NCBI GenBank assembly: GCA_963691655.1
Contig: OY829326.1
Coordinates: 95,349,235-95,413,234, forward strand
Direction: 5' to 3'
Length of the DNA: 64,000 bases
Source: Toxonevra muliebris
Taxonomy: Eukaryota > Arthropoda > Insecta > Diptera > Pallopteridae
Shown: in pieces, positions 1 to 11,878 of the stretch
Layout of the letters: the number at the start of each line of letters is the position of its first letter
Numbering within the stretch: the first letter of the stretch is position 1
Notes under the pieces: model-generated
Told to the model about the DNA's origin: nothing
What the model saw: only the letters and a program-made list of their open reading frames with translations
Databases searched by the model: none
Translations under genes and position numbers: made by a program

Positions 1-2850
1 ATGTTTATGAAAATTATTTTAAATCAATGTATAAATTCATTACATAATAAGTATGCAGTCAATGAAGAATTTACTGGCTGAACGAGCTTCAACATAAATT
101 ACACAAAACAAAATTATAATGAATGAAATGAGATTCATTATCTCAATGTACTGTACATAGAAACTTAGAGAAGTGATGTACAGTTCATTGAATTAAAACC
201 GAAGAAATTTTTTCGAATTTTACTTTTTGCAATATTGTTTCTCTTACATAAAATATTTGTTTTATGAATTATGTGCAAGAATGAGTAATGATAATTTTGG
301 GGTAAATAAAAAATGGCCCAACAAACTTAATGTCCGAGAGTGTGCCAAAATTTTAATTTTTTCATATTTGTTATACTTCAATGCCAAATTGTAAGGTAAA
401 AAAGAAATTGCAGCAAAAAAAAGTAGTGTTTGTGAAATATGTATATTACAGTAATTTAGAGGAGACGTAAGTAAAAAAAAAATTAACTTTTTCTTCTTAA
501 GAACGCAGGTTTTGTATGTTTGTTTGCATGGGTAAAAAAGCGACCTTACGATGGAGTAAAAGCTTCAAGTTGTGGCTTTGTTGAAGGAAGGTACTTTCCT
601 TTCTCTTTCTTACTGCCTATTTTTTTTACTTCGCTCTTTCACACTGTTGATCATCTTTGCGGTCGTCTAAACGAAACACAAAGAAATAAAAATTTTTCGT
701 TAAAAGAATTTTATAACTTGGTCTGAATTTCAAAAAACAAGTCGGCTTGCGGTTCTGCAGATCAATTTCCGGCCACTTGGCACCCCTACATAGGGCTTAA
801 CCCTTCGGAAGGCGCGCCGCGGGATATTGGCCCCCAGCTTTTCAAATACTAATTATAGCAGCATAACATTTAAAAATAAATGCTTAAAATATATTTTGAT
901 ATCACTAGAAAGCAATCACTTGTTTTATTCTTTGCTTTAAATAAGAAAAATTGCAGTTAATACTATGAAATTCACCATGGTGCTAAATTTCCATGGCGCA
1001 CCCTCTCGTGTAACTTGTCAGAGCGCGCCCTCCGAAGTGTTAATAAACCGGAAAACGGGCATATTAAAGCGCACTTCGTACACACTTTTCTTGTATCTAG
1101 CGACTGTGAAGCTGTGTGTTTTTGGCTGCAGAACGATAGGAGGCGAGTACAAAAGCAATTGTTCAGATGTGGTTCATGTCCACTGGATCGTCGTCAGTAA
1201 TGCCATTCCATCTGCAATGTTGCCAACCCAAAAAATTCAACGAATTTGTCAACTCTATTCTCTTTGGCTGTGGTTATATTGCGAGTATGCTCGGCGAACA
1301 CCATGAAATTGTTGTTGCACCGAACACAAAGAGAGAGTATTTACTCACTCTCACACCGAAAACGATATTCTCGGTGTATTGCACGCCTAGTATTCAGGGT
1401 GGCAATGAGTTATTTTACAAAACAGTATTATTACATACAAAATAGTATTAAGCAAACGAGTATATTTTGACAAGAAAGAACTCTGCAACGAGCTGAATGT
1501 AACCACCTCGACCGAGCACGGGAGAAAATGTTTTGTGTTCGTCGAACACCGAGCACCAATATAACCATGCACTTTCGAATAACCTTCACACGAAGTTCAA
1601 TAGGGTAATTCCTAAAGTTGTATTTAGATCGCTCGGCCGAACGAAATAATCTTCATTCGTTCGGCCGGTGTAAATGGTTATATACGCCGAACGAATGAAA
1701 AAATCTTCGTTCGGAATAATCAGACTGAGTTCGATCTGCTGTTGTCGTGTAATTGTGAAAATGAAGTAAAACAGAAATAAAAACAAGAAAAAAGTAAAAT
1801 TTTAGTTTATTTTTAGCACAATGCAAAACTGAACCTATCTGTTTATTTGGAATTAAGTTTTTTTTTTAAGAAAATTTATAAATATGCAGTGGACAGCAAT
1901 AAAAGTTTTCCAGCTCATCGACCTTTTCCATGGAAAGTCAAATCAATCGCAGGAACGAAATTATAAAAAATGCGATTAAAAGCGATCCAATTGGCTAAAC
2001 GAAGAACTAAATATAAATGCAATGGACATAAAAAAAAATGGAATCGCTGCTTGCGTCTTGTCGTCACTAGCGACAAAATCGGAACTACAACACAGTGTCT
2101 CGAGTGCTGATGACGTCTCAAAATGATTTGAGTACAGAGCCTTGCAGTTAATGAACGACAGGTTCACCGTTATAGAAACGAGGAGCACAAATGATTTAAG
2201 TATCCAACAATTGCACAATAATAGGAAATGATGTTATAACTCGTATTTAATTCAATAACGGTATAAAGGATAATGCTACCGAAAGTAATTTCATGTGCAT
2301 TTAAGTTTACTTAATTTATTAACTATATAATAGTACGGGCACACGAGATTGAATTCCAGGCAAATTTAGCATTTCGTTCAAATGCGTCTGAAATGCGAAA
2401 TTTCGCCATGCAAAAACTGTCAAATGAAATTCTGCAGTTCAGACGAAATGCACTTGAAATGCAGAAAGTAACTAGCAACCCTCAAACATAAGGTTGTAAA
2501 AAATAGGAACATTTTAAAATCTATTTCATTTTTTTAGACATTTTGAATTTTGTTTTCATAACAGCTGCTCTTATTTAATAAGTAAACAAATTAAATAATG
2601 AAGTCTGAGAATAACTCATTGCCACTCCTCCAATTATCCAAAATTGCCATATAAATTCTTGTTGTCCAAATCCAATTTATTCATTATTTACACAAAAATT
2701 CATCTTCTCCAAACTTATAATCTGTCAAAAAACGAAATTGAAAATTCAAAAATCAGAATTTTAACGAAGTACACTCTCGTGTGTTCTTACTATAAGAGCA
2801 AAAAATTCAAGAATTATTTAACAGAAAGCATATTGCAGTTCAGAAAATAT
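1..2850. other. Non-coding AT-rich stretch, no gene recognised
   Basis: No convincing coding region or complete transposon was recognised. A short G+C-rich patch lies near 755-835 and contains a GGCGCGCC site. Around 1630-1725 the motif CCGAACGAA recurs in both orientations and forms a short hairpin (about 1637-1671). A block at about 2335-2470 repeats the words GAAATGC and TTTCGTTC. The open frames here are short and resemble no family I know. Confidence 0.5.
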
Positions 2851-3097
2851 AGGGGAGATTAGGGTTCCTTAGGCACCCAGATTTTAAGGTGGAAATAACA
2901 TATTTGGAGCAAAACCAAATAAAAATCTTAAATGTTAATTTTCAGTTTTCGGCTTAGTTTTTGATTTATGAGCCTAGCGGCGGAAAAAATAAAAATTATC
3001 GAAAATCAAAAATTATCACCTAATATTTTTAACTGGTTTCTGTTCAAATATAAAATTTCTACCTTCAAATCTAGGCACCCAAGGAACCGTAATCGTG
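2851..3097. mobile_element. Short inverted-repeat element (MITE-like)
   Basis: The ends are imperfect inverted repeats of about 35 bp. The left reads GATTAGGGTTCCTTAGGCAC from 2857, and the reverse complement of the right end (3060-3094) reads GATTACGGTTCCTTGGGTGC. The interior is AT-rich and non-coding. No clear target duplication was identified, so the superfamily is open. Confidence 0.55.
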
Positions 3098-3494
3098 TCA
3101 AAAAAAGTGTAAGAAATTAAAGTAGCAATTCAATAGCAAAATTAGTATAAATAAAATTAAAATTATGCACAAGACATCGTTGGCTTGCTATCTGGAATAT
3201 TTCGGTGACGTAGCGTATTAAAAGCTTTCTTAAATTCTCAACTTTATTTGATGCTATCCTTATAACTGATTGCAATGGAAGGAAAGAGGACTTTAGATCA
3301 TTTCTTGGCAACTAACTACATTCAGTTCCTCAAAACTGACTTTCTCTTTAAAAACTTTCTATACAGGCCGGTCTTAATTTTAATAATAAAATAAAATGGT
3401 GCATAATTTTATTTTACATATATTTTATATATATATTTTTTTTTTTATAAATTTCACATTAACAAATTAAATTTTGTGTTAATATTTAACTTCC

Positions 3495-3748
3495 TCAATT
3501 GCCAGAATTACCAGGAGCACCAGGAGCTCCGGCTGGAGCGCCAGGTGCACCAGAATTTCCACCACCCCACCAGCTTGGTTCAGGATCAGCAAATGCAACT
3601 AAAGCAAAAGAAATACAAAAATAAATTAAAGCCATAACTAAATTAATTATATTATTTTTTTAATATAATTTTTAAAATAAAATCACGTACCACTGAAGAG
3701 GGCAGCAATTGTTATTAATAAAACTGTAAAATGTAATATTAAATTCAT
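3495..3748 (-). CDS. Small secreted Gly/Ala/Pro-rich peptide (family member 1)
   Basis: This is a two-exon gene on the minus strand. Exon 1 (3748-3691) codes MNLILHFTVLLITIAALFS, a hydrophobic signal peptide. The intron has donor GTACGT and an AG acceptor, is in phase 1, and restores a Val codon. Exon 2 (3598-3495) codes VAFA and then a 30-residue mature peptide starting DPEPSWWGGG, followed by short GAPGAP-type repeats and ending GNSGN before TGA. Total length is 53 residues. The signal peptide, intron position and promoter match the three genes at 9.6, 19.1 and 23.1 kb, but the mature part keeps only a faint P..SW motif. A secreted product is well supported; its role (immune, reproductive or other) is unknown. 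No cysteines occur in the mature part, so a disulfide-stabilised defensin type is excluded. A polyA signal (AATAAA on the minus strand) lies at 3413-3408. Confidence 0.75.
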
Positions 3749-3837
3749 ATTAATTAATTTAAATTTTTAAGAAGAGAACGAAGTATTGGAATCAGTAACA
3801 AAATGCACAATGACAGTTTTTCATTCACGTCTGGCTA

Positions 3838-3845
3838 CTTTTATA
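3838..3845 (-). promoter_or_regulatory. TATA box of secreted peptide gene 1
   Basis: TATAAAAG lies on the minus strand 90 bp before the ATG. A GATA-type motif (TGATAAGCGTTTT on the plus strand, 3873-3885) starts exactly 28 bases beyond the TATA box. The same arrangement is found at the other three family members. Confidence 0.75.
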
Positions 3846-3949
3846 GCAAACCATCCAGAATCGAATTTTATGTGATAAGCGTTTTCTGGTGGTACTTTTT
3901 TTTATAACGTCGTCATCAATTGAAGTTATTGTGGTTTAAATTTGTTTAC

Positions 3950-5344
3950 TTAAAACATACATACATACAATGCTTAACACTTTAAAGTACCTTTAAGTTC
4001 TAGATTAAAAATTTAATATTGTCTGGGTTTTTTCACTGATGCTCTACAAAATATATAAGCAGATGACATTAGCGCTATCTATTGGTACATACAGTAGGTG
4101 GAAAAAGTAAGTTGTTAAAACGAAAACAAAACTTTACCACCAAATAAAGGAATAAAGGAAAATGGTAAATAAAGGTTTGGGGCAAAATACTCCAGATCGA
4201 TGTAAAAATCTTGTTTTCAATATAGACCATTTGACTAAAATTGTTAGCGAAAAAGGTGACTTCAGCATCCAAAAGCTGAAGTTTTTGACAACTTAATTTT
4301 ACACCATCGTACTGTCACTTAGTAATATTAAACTTTGAAAGAAAATAAGAACTGAGTTTCTTTTCATAATATTATTGCTATTTCAACAACATTTAACGTA
4401 GCTTTATAATGATGTAAAAATAAATTTAAAGCTATCTATTATTGCGAAGATATTTGGTGCTAAAGTTTTCTTTTTATTTTGACAACTTATTTTTTCCACT
4501 TACTGTATATATTTATTTACATACGGCAATTCTGGGAAAAATTCACTCATTTTGTTTTGTTGTGACAATTTTAATTAAACTTATTTTGACATAGAAAACG
4601 AAAACAACTGATCAAATTGATCGATTTTATTCTTAGAATGTGTAAAAGGAATAACAAACGATGCTGGGTTTACAGAGAAGAAGGAATACCGGACATCAAA
4701 AACTCTTGCCAAACCATTGAATTAGATTACGGTGGCCGTCCCGGGTTATGATAACGGGATTTTGACACTGCTTACGAATCCAAAGTCAGAATTTTCTCAA
4801 ATGCAGTTGTTATGAAATTGTTGCTAAAATTAAAAAAATAGGTTGGTCCCGCATATACCAAAATTATAGGTTTTTTGCCACCATCGCAAGGAACCCAAAC
4901 ATGATAGTGAAACTCTGAGTACAGGGTCTAAACCAGCGAATTACTCTTAGAAAGTTATCAGTTTTGTCGCAGCAACTCAGGTTCATTTTTACATTTTTTC
5001 GAAACGAAAACTAAAAACTAACTAACTAAAAACTAAAAGACAACTGAATTACCTTTAATTTAAGTGTTTATTCATTTCTTAATTTTATACTTGTCAAAAG
5101 TTATAAAGATTTAAATTTTAAGGAAAATAACGACTATTTTACGCCAAACCGCAGAGGTAAAAGTGTAAGTATGATATTTTTTGAAACCGGTAATCTTTAT
5201 TCTATTAAACAAATAACGAAATTATGTATGAAATTATGAAGCAATATCTGAAAAAAGATGAGATGGAATCGCAGAAATAGATAGAAAACAGAAGAGAGCT
5301 GAACAATATTGAGAAATGCTATGTAAATTTGAAACAAAATGTGG
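3950..5344. other. Intergenic stretch around a TA-flanked MITE, no gene recognised
   Basis: Outside the MITE at 4092-4505 nothing coding or repeated was recognised in this stretch. Simple-sequence patches include CATACATACATACA near 3957. Confidence 0.4.
4092..4505. mobile_element. TA-flanked Tc1/mariner-type MITE
   Basis: Terminal inverted repeats of about 40 bp are present. The left begins CAGTAGGTGGAAAAAGTAAG, and the reverse complement of the right begins CAGTAAGTGGAAAAAATAAG. Both ends abut a TA dinucleotide (4090-4091 and 4506-4507), the target duplication typical of Tc1/mariner. The 414-bp interior codes for nothing recognisable, so this is a non-autonomous copy. Confidence 0.75.
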
Positions 5345-5352
5345 TAAAGAAG

Positions 5353-6381
5353 CAGGGATGCCAACTCATTTTTTCTTTCTCCCCGATAGCCCTCGAGAAA
5401 TTCCCCGATTTTCGATCAAATTCCCGCATCGGTATATTTTCATATTATAACAGCGCGACACACACTTTCCATATAAGCATTTTACAGAAACGAAAAATAC
5501 CTTAAAATTGATCTCGGTAAGTGTTATTTTAGGGCGACTCTGAACTTTCTCGGTCCAAAACCAATTTTTTTAGAACTCGTAGATTAATAGAAATGTCCCT
5601 TCTGAATTCGGAATTTTTTTTGACATATGGGAGATTTCATTTCAAGGGAACCCACTCTTAAAATCGATCGCGTACAAACTTGCACAAAGTTTAATCATAT
5701 TGGATAGTAGTTACCACACCAAATTTGAACAAGATGAGGTGTGTCGAGTTACTAGACGTTCATTTTAATAGATAAGCAAGCCTCAGTCCACTTTTGGACA
5801 TTAAAGTTATCAAAGGAAAAGAAATGGTCTTTCTTTGACTTAAATAAAAAGGGCAAAAATCTTGTTTTGAGAAAAAAGGGTTCAAAGTTTTGACAGTAGG
5901 TTTTTAACAGATAAAATATACTTTTTCTTCTTTATGATGGCTGACCGTAATTTATAAGTTTACAGATTAGTTAGCAGGGATTAAGAGTTATTAATCAGGA
6001 GGTGCTGGACGAAGACATAGCTAAGCCTTTCTGAGCGGCCAAGGGAAGCCGAAGCACCACGCGACTGTTTTGGCCACTCCGAGTTTCTCACTGAAATTTT
6101 TACAAAATACTTTCGAAACATAATACTTTCAAACAGCACATTTTTTTAAAAATCGATTTCCCCAAACCAATAAAGTGCAGAGCCCCCTTAAGAAAAGATG
6201 AAGATTTTAAGGCTCAAAATATGAAATAAGGCATAAGTTAAACGTTTTACATTACATAAAATTTGACAAAAAAAAGCTGAACAACTTTGGATTCCCCGCA
6301 AAACACAGCTCATTCCCCGATTCCCCGCTCTAAGTCAAATTCCCCGCGAATCGGGGAATTCCCCGCAAGTTGGCATCGCTG
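5353..6381. mobile_element. hAT-type non-autonomous element with 8-bp target duplication
   Basis: The ends are CAGGGATGCCAACT and, as reverse complement, CAGCGATGCCAACT. They are flanked by TAAAGAAG (5345-5352) and TAAAGAAC (6382-6389), an 8-bp duplication matching at 7 of 8 positions, which is the hAT size. Subterminal sequence repeats the words TTCCCCGATT and TTCCCCGC on both sides. No transposase frame survives in the 1029 bp. A related end (CAGGACTGCCAACTC) occurs near 45096. Confidence 0.75.
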
Positions 6382-6540
6382 TAAAGAACTCGAAAAATAA
6401 ATTTGAGTAGAATAACAGAAACTTGGAATTTCAAAATTAAAGTCGAATAGTGAAGAAACCTGTTAAAATCGTTGCGATGCCACGCCTATTACATAAGTAT
6501 GAGGTGGATATATCAAATATAAAATTCCTTTACTTTTATT

Positions 6541-7183
6541 GGTGCTCTTGATACTCGTTTACCTGGGTTGTACCCGCATAACCGGTATTTTCGGGTATTA
6601 CCCGGGTACTATTATGACGGGTATCCGTTATGCTCCTGGTACCCGAAAATTTTGGGATACCCACGCATTTTTGGGTACCCGTTGGTAGTAGACTCGAAAA
6701 AACTTATAAAATTAAGAGACTACAAAATCTACTATATATAAATATATTTTTTGTACCGAGTATACAATATTTATGTGGTACCTGGGTATAATGAGGGCGG
6801 GATTGGGCGTGGCACCTTACGGCTTTAATGCTTTTTTGAATATTTCTCGGGAACCATTTACGGTACAAAGAAGTTGATTGAAATGCTATGCTAAAGAAAG
6901 CATGTGTATCAAATTGGAAAAGAGTGTGAGGCGCCTCTCATACGACTTAAATATTCACAATGGGACATGAAAGTATTATTTGCCAATAACATTCTGCAGA
7001 AATAATTAAAAAAAAAAAAAATTGTATGTAGAAGCCAAGCAATTCTCGGGTACCCGATTCCAAGTGTTACCCGCAATTCTCGGGTAGCCGAACTCTGGTA
7101 TTACCCGAAAATTTTGAGGTGCCCGCACAATTTTCATGGCCATTGATCGAGGTGCCCAGTTACCCGAATGGTATCAAGAGCAC
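6541..7183. mobile_element. Inverted-repeat element rich in CGGGTA words
   Basis: The ends share GTGCTCTTGATAC in inverted orientation. Flanks are TACTTTTATT on the left and TACTTTTTATT on the right, a likely target duplication of about 10 bp. Both subterminal zones are packed with CGGGTACCC-like words, probably transposase-binding repeats. No coding capacity was seen. Superfamily is uncertain. Confidence 0.6.
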
Positions 7184-7242
7184 TACTTTTTATTATTTAG
7201 ATTATAAATAAATGTAATTAATAAAGTAATTTTAGAAATAGC

Positions 7243-7442
7243 CAGCATAACCGTTCGTTATTGAAAGTCTAGTGCATGAGTGTGTGTTTGTAGACAAATG
7301 ATGCTAATTGTCATTTTTCTGAATCAGGCCCCATTTAATTAATTTATTATATTTTTAGTAGACTATGCAAATTAAATCTAAGCGTTAATTTACAAATAAA
7401 CACACTCATGTACTAGACTTTCAATTACGAACGGTTATGCTG
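7243..7442. mobile_element. 200-bp MITE with inverted repeats of about 50 bp
   Basis: The two halves are near-perfect inverted copies. Both ends start CAGCATAACCGTTCGT and continue through GAAAGTCTAGT to GAGTGTGT. The element has only a short central spacer and cannot code. A target duplication could not be fixed. Confidence 0.7.
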
Positions 7443-7909
7443 ACTAGTTACAATAAGAAAACACAACAACAAATAAGTATACAGAACGGTAGTGGTAGTT
7501 TTCCTTCAATATCTCTATTCAGTGAAGATATTTGGAATCAAATCTACAATTCTGGGTTACGTTTTCAAATATCAGTAGCTTATATAGGATATTGAAAGAT
7601 TAAGAACTATCACTAAGATCACTGATGAGAAATCGTGCCGGACTCCGAAACGGCCATCTGATTTGCCCGTCTCTGTATACAATGTTGTTGTGATGACTAC
7701 ATATATACGTTCCTTAAGCCTGTTATACATTACCTAAAATAAAAGATTTTTGATTAACTATTTTGTCAGATACGAATACTAAATAATGACCTACAGCACC
7801 TTCAATCTGGACCACCTAAAACGAAGCAAAGGTCCCTAAATAAAGAAGCTTGGGCAATAAATAGAAGAAAATTATCACGTTTATAATCACAGTGATAAAG
7901 AATATTGTA

Positions 7910-9174
7910 AGGCATGTACTTACCCGAAAAAAATTGGTCGACATTAACTTGTTATAAAAATTATATTTTTTAAACAAAAACAGAAATTCACACATTAATT
8001 AAAAGGTTATAATAGTAACTTTAAGAAAAATAAAAACTTTATTTATTTGGTTGGTGCGTATGCGAAAGATCGCAACTTTGACTTAACTCCATCCATTAAA
8101 CGTTGCACATCACGTCGGGACATTTGAGATGACACAGGAATCCACTTTTTCTGTAGCTGTTTCTCATTTTTGACCACTTGCTTCGTTTTTAGCAATTTTC
8201 TTTTCATTATAGCCCAATATTTTGTTATCGGCCGAAGTTCTAGGTAATTTGGGGGATTGGCATCTTTTGGAACAATTTGTGCCCCTTTCTCTTTATACCA
8301 CGTCATTGCAGTAATGGCAAGTTGTTAAATCTGGCCAAAAGAGGATATCAGCCTTGTGAAGACGTACCATTGGCAGTAGACGTTTTTGTAAGCACTCTTC
8401 TACGTAAAGTTTTTGGTTGATGGTACCAGTAGTGACAAAAACTGCACTCTCTATGCAACATTGGCAAATTGCTTGCCAAACCAAATATTTCTTCGCAAAA
8501 CTTGTCCACTTTCTTTAGCTCACCTCTCTTTTTTGAAGTGTAAAATAATTGTCCAGGAAGCTGATTAAAGTCTGCTTTGACATACGTTTCGTCGTCCATG
8601 ATCATGCAATCAAAATTATGTACAATTTTGTCGTACAGCTTTTGTGTGCGAGTTTTTGCAGTTGCATTTTTTTGTCATTCCTGTTCGGGAATAACGGAAA
8701 TTTATACGTCTTAAGTCCTTTTACTCTGCGTACTTTTGGAACATATTCGGGTGACATATGGACTTTTTTAGCAACATCTCTGATGGAAAGGCCTGGATTT
8801 CTTTGAAACAAGTTTTTCACTTTCTTTGCTTTTTCCTCCTTCTTTCGCCCATTTTCAGTTTTCCTTTCGGTAGTTAGTCGTTCACTAAAGTTTTTAAGCA
8901 CTAAAATTGCCGTAGATTTTGCAATTTTTAAACTTTTGGCAATGTCTTTATGTAACATATGTGGAAAATCTTGATTTTTGCCCACAATTATATCGCGCAT
9001 ACTCGATTTCGATGAACTCATTTTGCGTAATGTAAAAAATCAGAAAAAATAATGATGCAGAAATGTAAAACGAAAAATTCTCTACGAATTAATGACATTA
9101 ACATTTGTTGTAACTGTCATATTTTAATTAATACAATATGTTTACTGCGACCAGTTTTTTTCGTAAACATACCC
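7910..9174 (-). mobile_element. ITmD37E-type element, degenerate
   Basis: A 1265-bp element lies between TA dinucleotides (7908-7909 and 9175-9176). Its ends are similar in inverted orientation over about 40 bp, with shared cores CGAAAAAAATTGGTCG and CGAAAAAAACTGGTCG. It carries a broken transposase gene on the minus strand. It splits copy 1 of the segmental duplication and is absent from copy 2, so it inserted after the duplication. Confidence 0.8.
8043..9021 (-). pseudogene. ITmD37E-type transposase, frameshifted
   Basis: Three overlapping frames on the minus strand reconstruct a Tc1/mariner-superfamily transposase. An N-terminal helix-turn-helix region (9021 to about 8602) contains DVAKKVHMSPEYVPKVRR. 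The first catalytic aspartate lies in IMDDETYVKADF (about 8600) and the second in FWPDLTTCH (about 8330). The motif that should carry the acidic third residue reads ELRPITKYW here, while the related copy at 29.6 kb has ELRPIEKYW, so the catalytic Glu is replaced by Thr. The spacing of 37 residues in that related copy fits the ITmD37E family known from mosquitoes. Frameshifts near 8600 and 8300 confirm that this copy is dead. Confidence 0.8.
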
Positions 9175-9615
9175 TATTTATACTAACTTTTGACCTCAAA
9201 AAAGCTTTAGCCTATCCAAAATTAACTACCTCAGTTGCATACTCTGAAATCTCTATTTACATATTTAATTTGAGGATACATGTGCATATGTTTGGAACGA
9301 AGTTCAATAAAAAATGTTTTTATTTAGTTGTAAATGAAATAAATTCTGTATGCATTTCGGTTGGTGCCAATACGAAAAAGTATACTGTATGTTGGATATT
9401 GTCAAAGTATCAGATATTGATACCGAGAAGTTCTTCAAATATTTTTATTTTTTCCTCATTTAATTCCAACCACTTATATTTAATGTCCAATAATTTCCAT
9501 CATAATGAAGATAATGCAGTAATTCTGTTTCAGATATTTAAATCCGGCTATTATAATGCATAATTGAAGACAAGAAACAAATCGCCGGTGTATCCAAGAT
9601 GTGCTGGAAATTTAG

Positions 9616-9938
9616 TTAACTATAACTAAAACTTCCGCGAATTGTTTGGGAATAACCAGGAGGTAGTTCTATTGGATTAACAGCCTCTTCATCGTTAGCA
9701 TCATATCCTACATATGATTCACCAGGATTGGCAGCATCATGCAATTCGGAGGGAATATTAAGTGCATCCTCTTGAGCACGCAACCAATATCTATCAGGAC
9801 TAGCGAATGCAACTAAAATTAAATATTCAAAAATAAATCATTAATTGAGATCAATGCACTAAAGATAAAAGAACACTCACCACCAAAGAATGCAACAAGT
9901 GCAATTAATAAAATTCCAAAGTGAGATATTAAATTCAT
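9616..9938 (-). CDS. Small secreted peptide (family member 2), altered C-terminus
   Basis: Exon 1 (9938-9881) codes the signal peptide MNLISHFGILLIALVAFFG. The phase-1 intron (donor GTGAGT, acceptor TTTTAG) restores Val. Exon 2 (9812-9616) codes VAFA and then a mature peptide starting SPDRYWLRAQEDALN, rich in Asp and Glu, ending in TIRGSFSYS. Total length is 84 residues. It is nearly identical to gene 3 (19054-19370) up to LPPGY, where the two diverge completely. The last residues here are encoded by sequence that in the sister copy lies about 650 bp downstream of the stop codon, so a deletion has fused a new C-terminus. There are no cysteines. The likely polyA signal after the fusion is AATAAA on the minus strand near 9325. 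The product is expected to be exported; function is unknown. Confidence 0.78.
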
Positions 9939-10032
9939 ATTAATTTACTACGTATTTCTGGTATATTAAAAAGATAACTCTTTGAATCGATTGTAAAATG
10001 CACAATGCCAGTGTTCTCTGAATATCTCACTA

Positions 10033-10040
10033 CTTTTATA
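10033..10040 (-). promoter_or_regulatory. TATA box of secreted peptide gene 2
   Basis: TATAAAAG lies on the minus strand 95 bp before the ATG. TGATAAATGTTTT (plus-strand reading, 10068-10080) starts 28 bases beyond it. Confidence 0.75.
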
Positions 10041-10386
10041 GCTAGAAAGTATTGAATTTACATAATTTGATAAATGTTTTTATGGTAATACGATGTAATG
10101 TCATCATGTCAATGCCAAATGGTTTTTATTAATTACATTTGAATAACTAATAAAGAAATAAACATTAATATCACGAATTTTTAGAATTTTAATTTTATTT
10201 TTAATTTAATTTGTTTACAGTCAAAGCGGTTTCAAAAACCCCTCAGAGTTTCTGGTAAAATCGAACTTTCTCTTTATTTTTTTTTTCGTAGAAAAATATT
10301 TTCTTAAATTTTAACATCTTCATACATAATATTGCCAGTATTAAAATAGTGAAAAATATTTTTTTGGGGTTTTTAATTGTTCACTC

Positions 10387-10820
10387 AGTAGAGCCGACTA
10401 AATAGAGCCATGTTTAAATCTGGTTGACATGATTAAAAAGATCTGGGGCCGAATCGTCTGATCCTTGAACATAGTACTCGTCACGTAATTCGCACAAAAA
10501 CACATGTAAAATACTCGCTTTTATATCACGAGTTGTACATTCACGGATTAGATGATTCGACCCCTGTTTGGCTTATTCCACACAATAGTAATTAACGTTG
10601 GAACTAGCCATATTGATCAATATATAAACATATTTTTAAACAATTAACTTTGCAAAAATTAGGTAAAAAATTTCAAAAGTCCGGAGACATTTTTTCATTG
10701 TAAATAAAAATTCCTAGTTCGGATGATAGCGACAATTCTGATTTTTGGTTTCCAAAGTTCCAAACTCGAGGTATCATGTCAACCAGATTTAAGCAGGACT
10801 GTGTTTAGGCGGCTCCACTA
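10387..10820. mobile_element. Inverted-repeat MITE with a smaller MITE nested inside
   Basis: The outer ends match in inverted orientation (AGAGCCGACTAAA against GGAGCCGCCTAAA, then TTTAAATCTGGTTGACATGA on both sides). A second pair of inverted ends, GGGGCCGAATCGTCTGATCC and GGGGTCGAATCATCTAATCC, bounds an inner unit at about 10443-10566. The duplicated copy at 19813-20190 retains the left and inner parts but loses the right end, so the duplication breakpoint lies inside this element. Confidence 0.65.
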
Positions 10821-10824
10821 TGCG

Positions 10825-11290
10825 AAAAAACCATCAAGCAACTAAGAAAATTATGTGTGAAAATAATAAAATTTTCGAAAATATTTTACTACGAAAAACC
10901 AAATTTCAGAAGAAGACTCGATTCCCCCTTAAATCTTATATGGGAAAATCATATCATAGGTTCCCTGAATGAATAAAAATAAAACCCAAAAATTAAAGAT
11001 AAAAATTAATTCTGGAAAAACCTTTTTATTGTTTTTTTTTTAGCTTGGCGACATCCAGAAAAATATATTTTATTCAAATCAACAAAGATTTATTTTATCA
11101 AATTGAAAAAGAAATCTTCCATTTGAGAAAATCACAGGTCTAATTGAAAAAAATTTTTCAATTAGATAATATTTTTTTGTTAAAACATAACAACATTTTT
11201 TTGTCAATTTTACCTTAATTATTTTTCTGTGTGTATTTGTTGTTTATTTAATTTGTAATCAATGCTTAGTTGGTATCTTTCAAGTACTGT
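10825..11290. other. AT-rich stretch, nothing recognised
   Basis: Low-complexity A- and T-runs with no open frame of interest and no inverted or direct repeat that I could delimit. Confidence 0.4.
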
Positions 11291-11299
11291 TGCATCTTT

Positions 11300-11760
11300 A
11301 TTTACTTTTCGATATTCCATTTCGTTTTCTTAAAATGGTTCATCTTATTTATCATAGATATACGTTGCCGCAATTGTGAGATGACTAAGTAGTGATCGGA
11401 GTCACAGTTCGCTCCCCTATAAGATCTAACGTCTAATATCGATGATGCATGTCTTTTGTCAATCATAACATGATCTATTTGATTTGCACCTCTGTTACCA
11501 GGTAGCAGCCTTAGTCCATTCTCATTCGATATTGAGTAATGTTTTTTTTCTTATTTCACCTTGATTTGCAAATCTTATTTTCTGTAGTGCTGCGATGTTT
11601 ACGTTGTATTTGATGAATTCATTGGCGATCTCAGCCATTTTTCCAGGTTGCAGCATCGTTTGTATATTCCAAGTCGGTAGTCTATAATCATTGTCCTTTA
11701 ACGTTTGCTGTGGTCTGTGCCGTTGGGTTCGATTTTCTTTCCGAGGCTTTTGTTGCGGTT
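11300..11760 (-). pseudogene. RTE-like LINE endonuclease fragments
   Basis: On the minus strand, 11700-11555 reads as the start of an AP-endonuclease domain (TWNIQTMLQPGKMAEIANEF, then AALQKIRF). The stretch 11530-11300 reads as its end (GANQIDHVMIDKRHASSILD, then GANCDSDHYLV with the catalytic SDH motif). The middle of the domain is missing and no reverse transcriptase follows, so this is an internally deleted and truncated copy. The sequence at 11760-11870 is probably its 5' region. RTE-like is my best placement, from memory of these motifs in insect LINEs. Confidence 0.7.
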
Positions 11761-11878
11761 TCGTGACAATTGATTTCAGTTAGGAGGTTGTCGGCCTCGA
11801 GACCCTAGTTCGCCTTCGAACATCGATCACCTTGGGGTTAACAGTGTCACCGACGCGAAGGTTAACAAGGAGATAGAG

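Larger units (their letters stand above)
7745..10745. repeat. Segmental duplication, copy 1
   Basis: Sequence at 7745-7909 matches 15434-15604. Sequence at about 9199-9306 matches 16173-16290, and 9307-10745 matches 18070-20190, all in the same order and orientation. The last part, which carries the secreted peptide gene and its promoter, is nearly identical by eye. Differences come mainly from an ITmD37E element inserted at 7910-9174 in this copy, a mariner element near 16.5-17.7 kb in the other, and about 650 bp present at 18.41-19.07 kb but missing here. Gene 2 (9616-9938) sits inside. Confidence 0.85.

Noticed and set aside
965..1470. Overlapping frames, the longest of 113 codons
   Set aside because: Several frames overlap in the same stretch, composition is not protein-like, and no domain or signal peptide is present.
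3495..3598. Gene 1 as a collagen-like protein
   Set aside because: The GAPGAP stretch is too short and lacks a regular Gly-X-Y register; leader and intron tie it to the peptide family instead.
9298..9563. Open frame conserved between 9298-9563 and 18062-18328
   Set aside because: The two frames are alike only because they lie in the recent duplication. The translation is Ile/Asn/Ser-rich with no motif, and differences fall at all codon positions.
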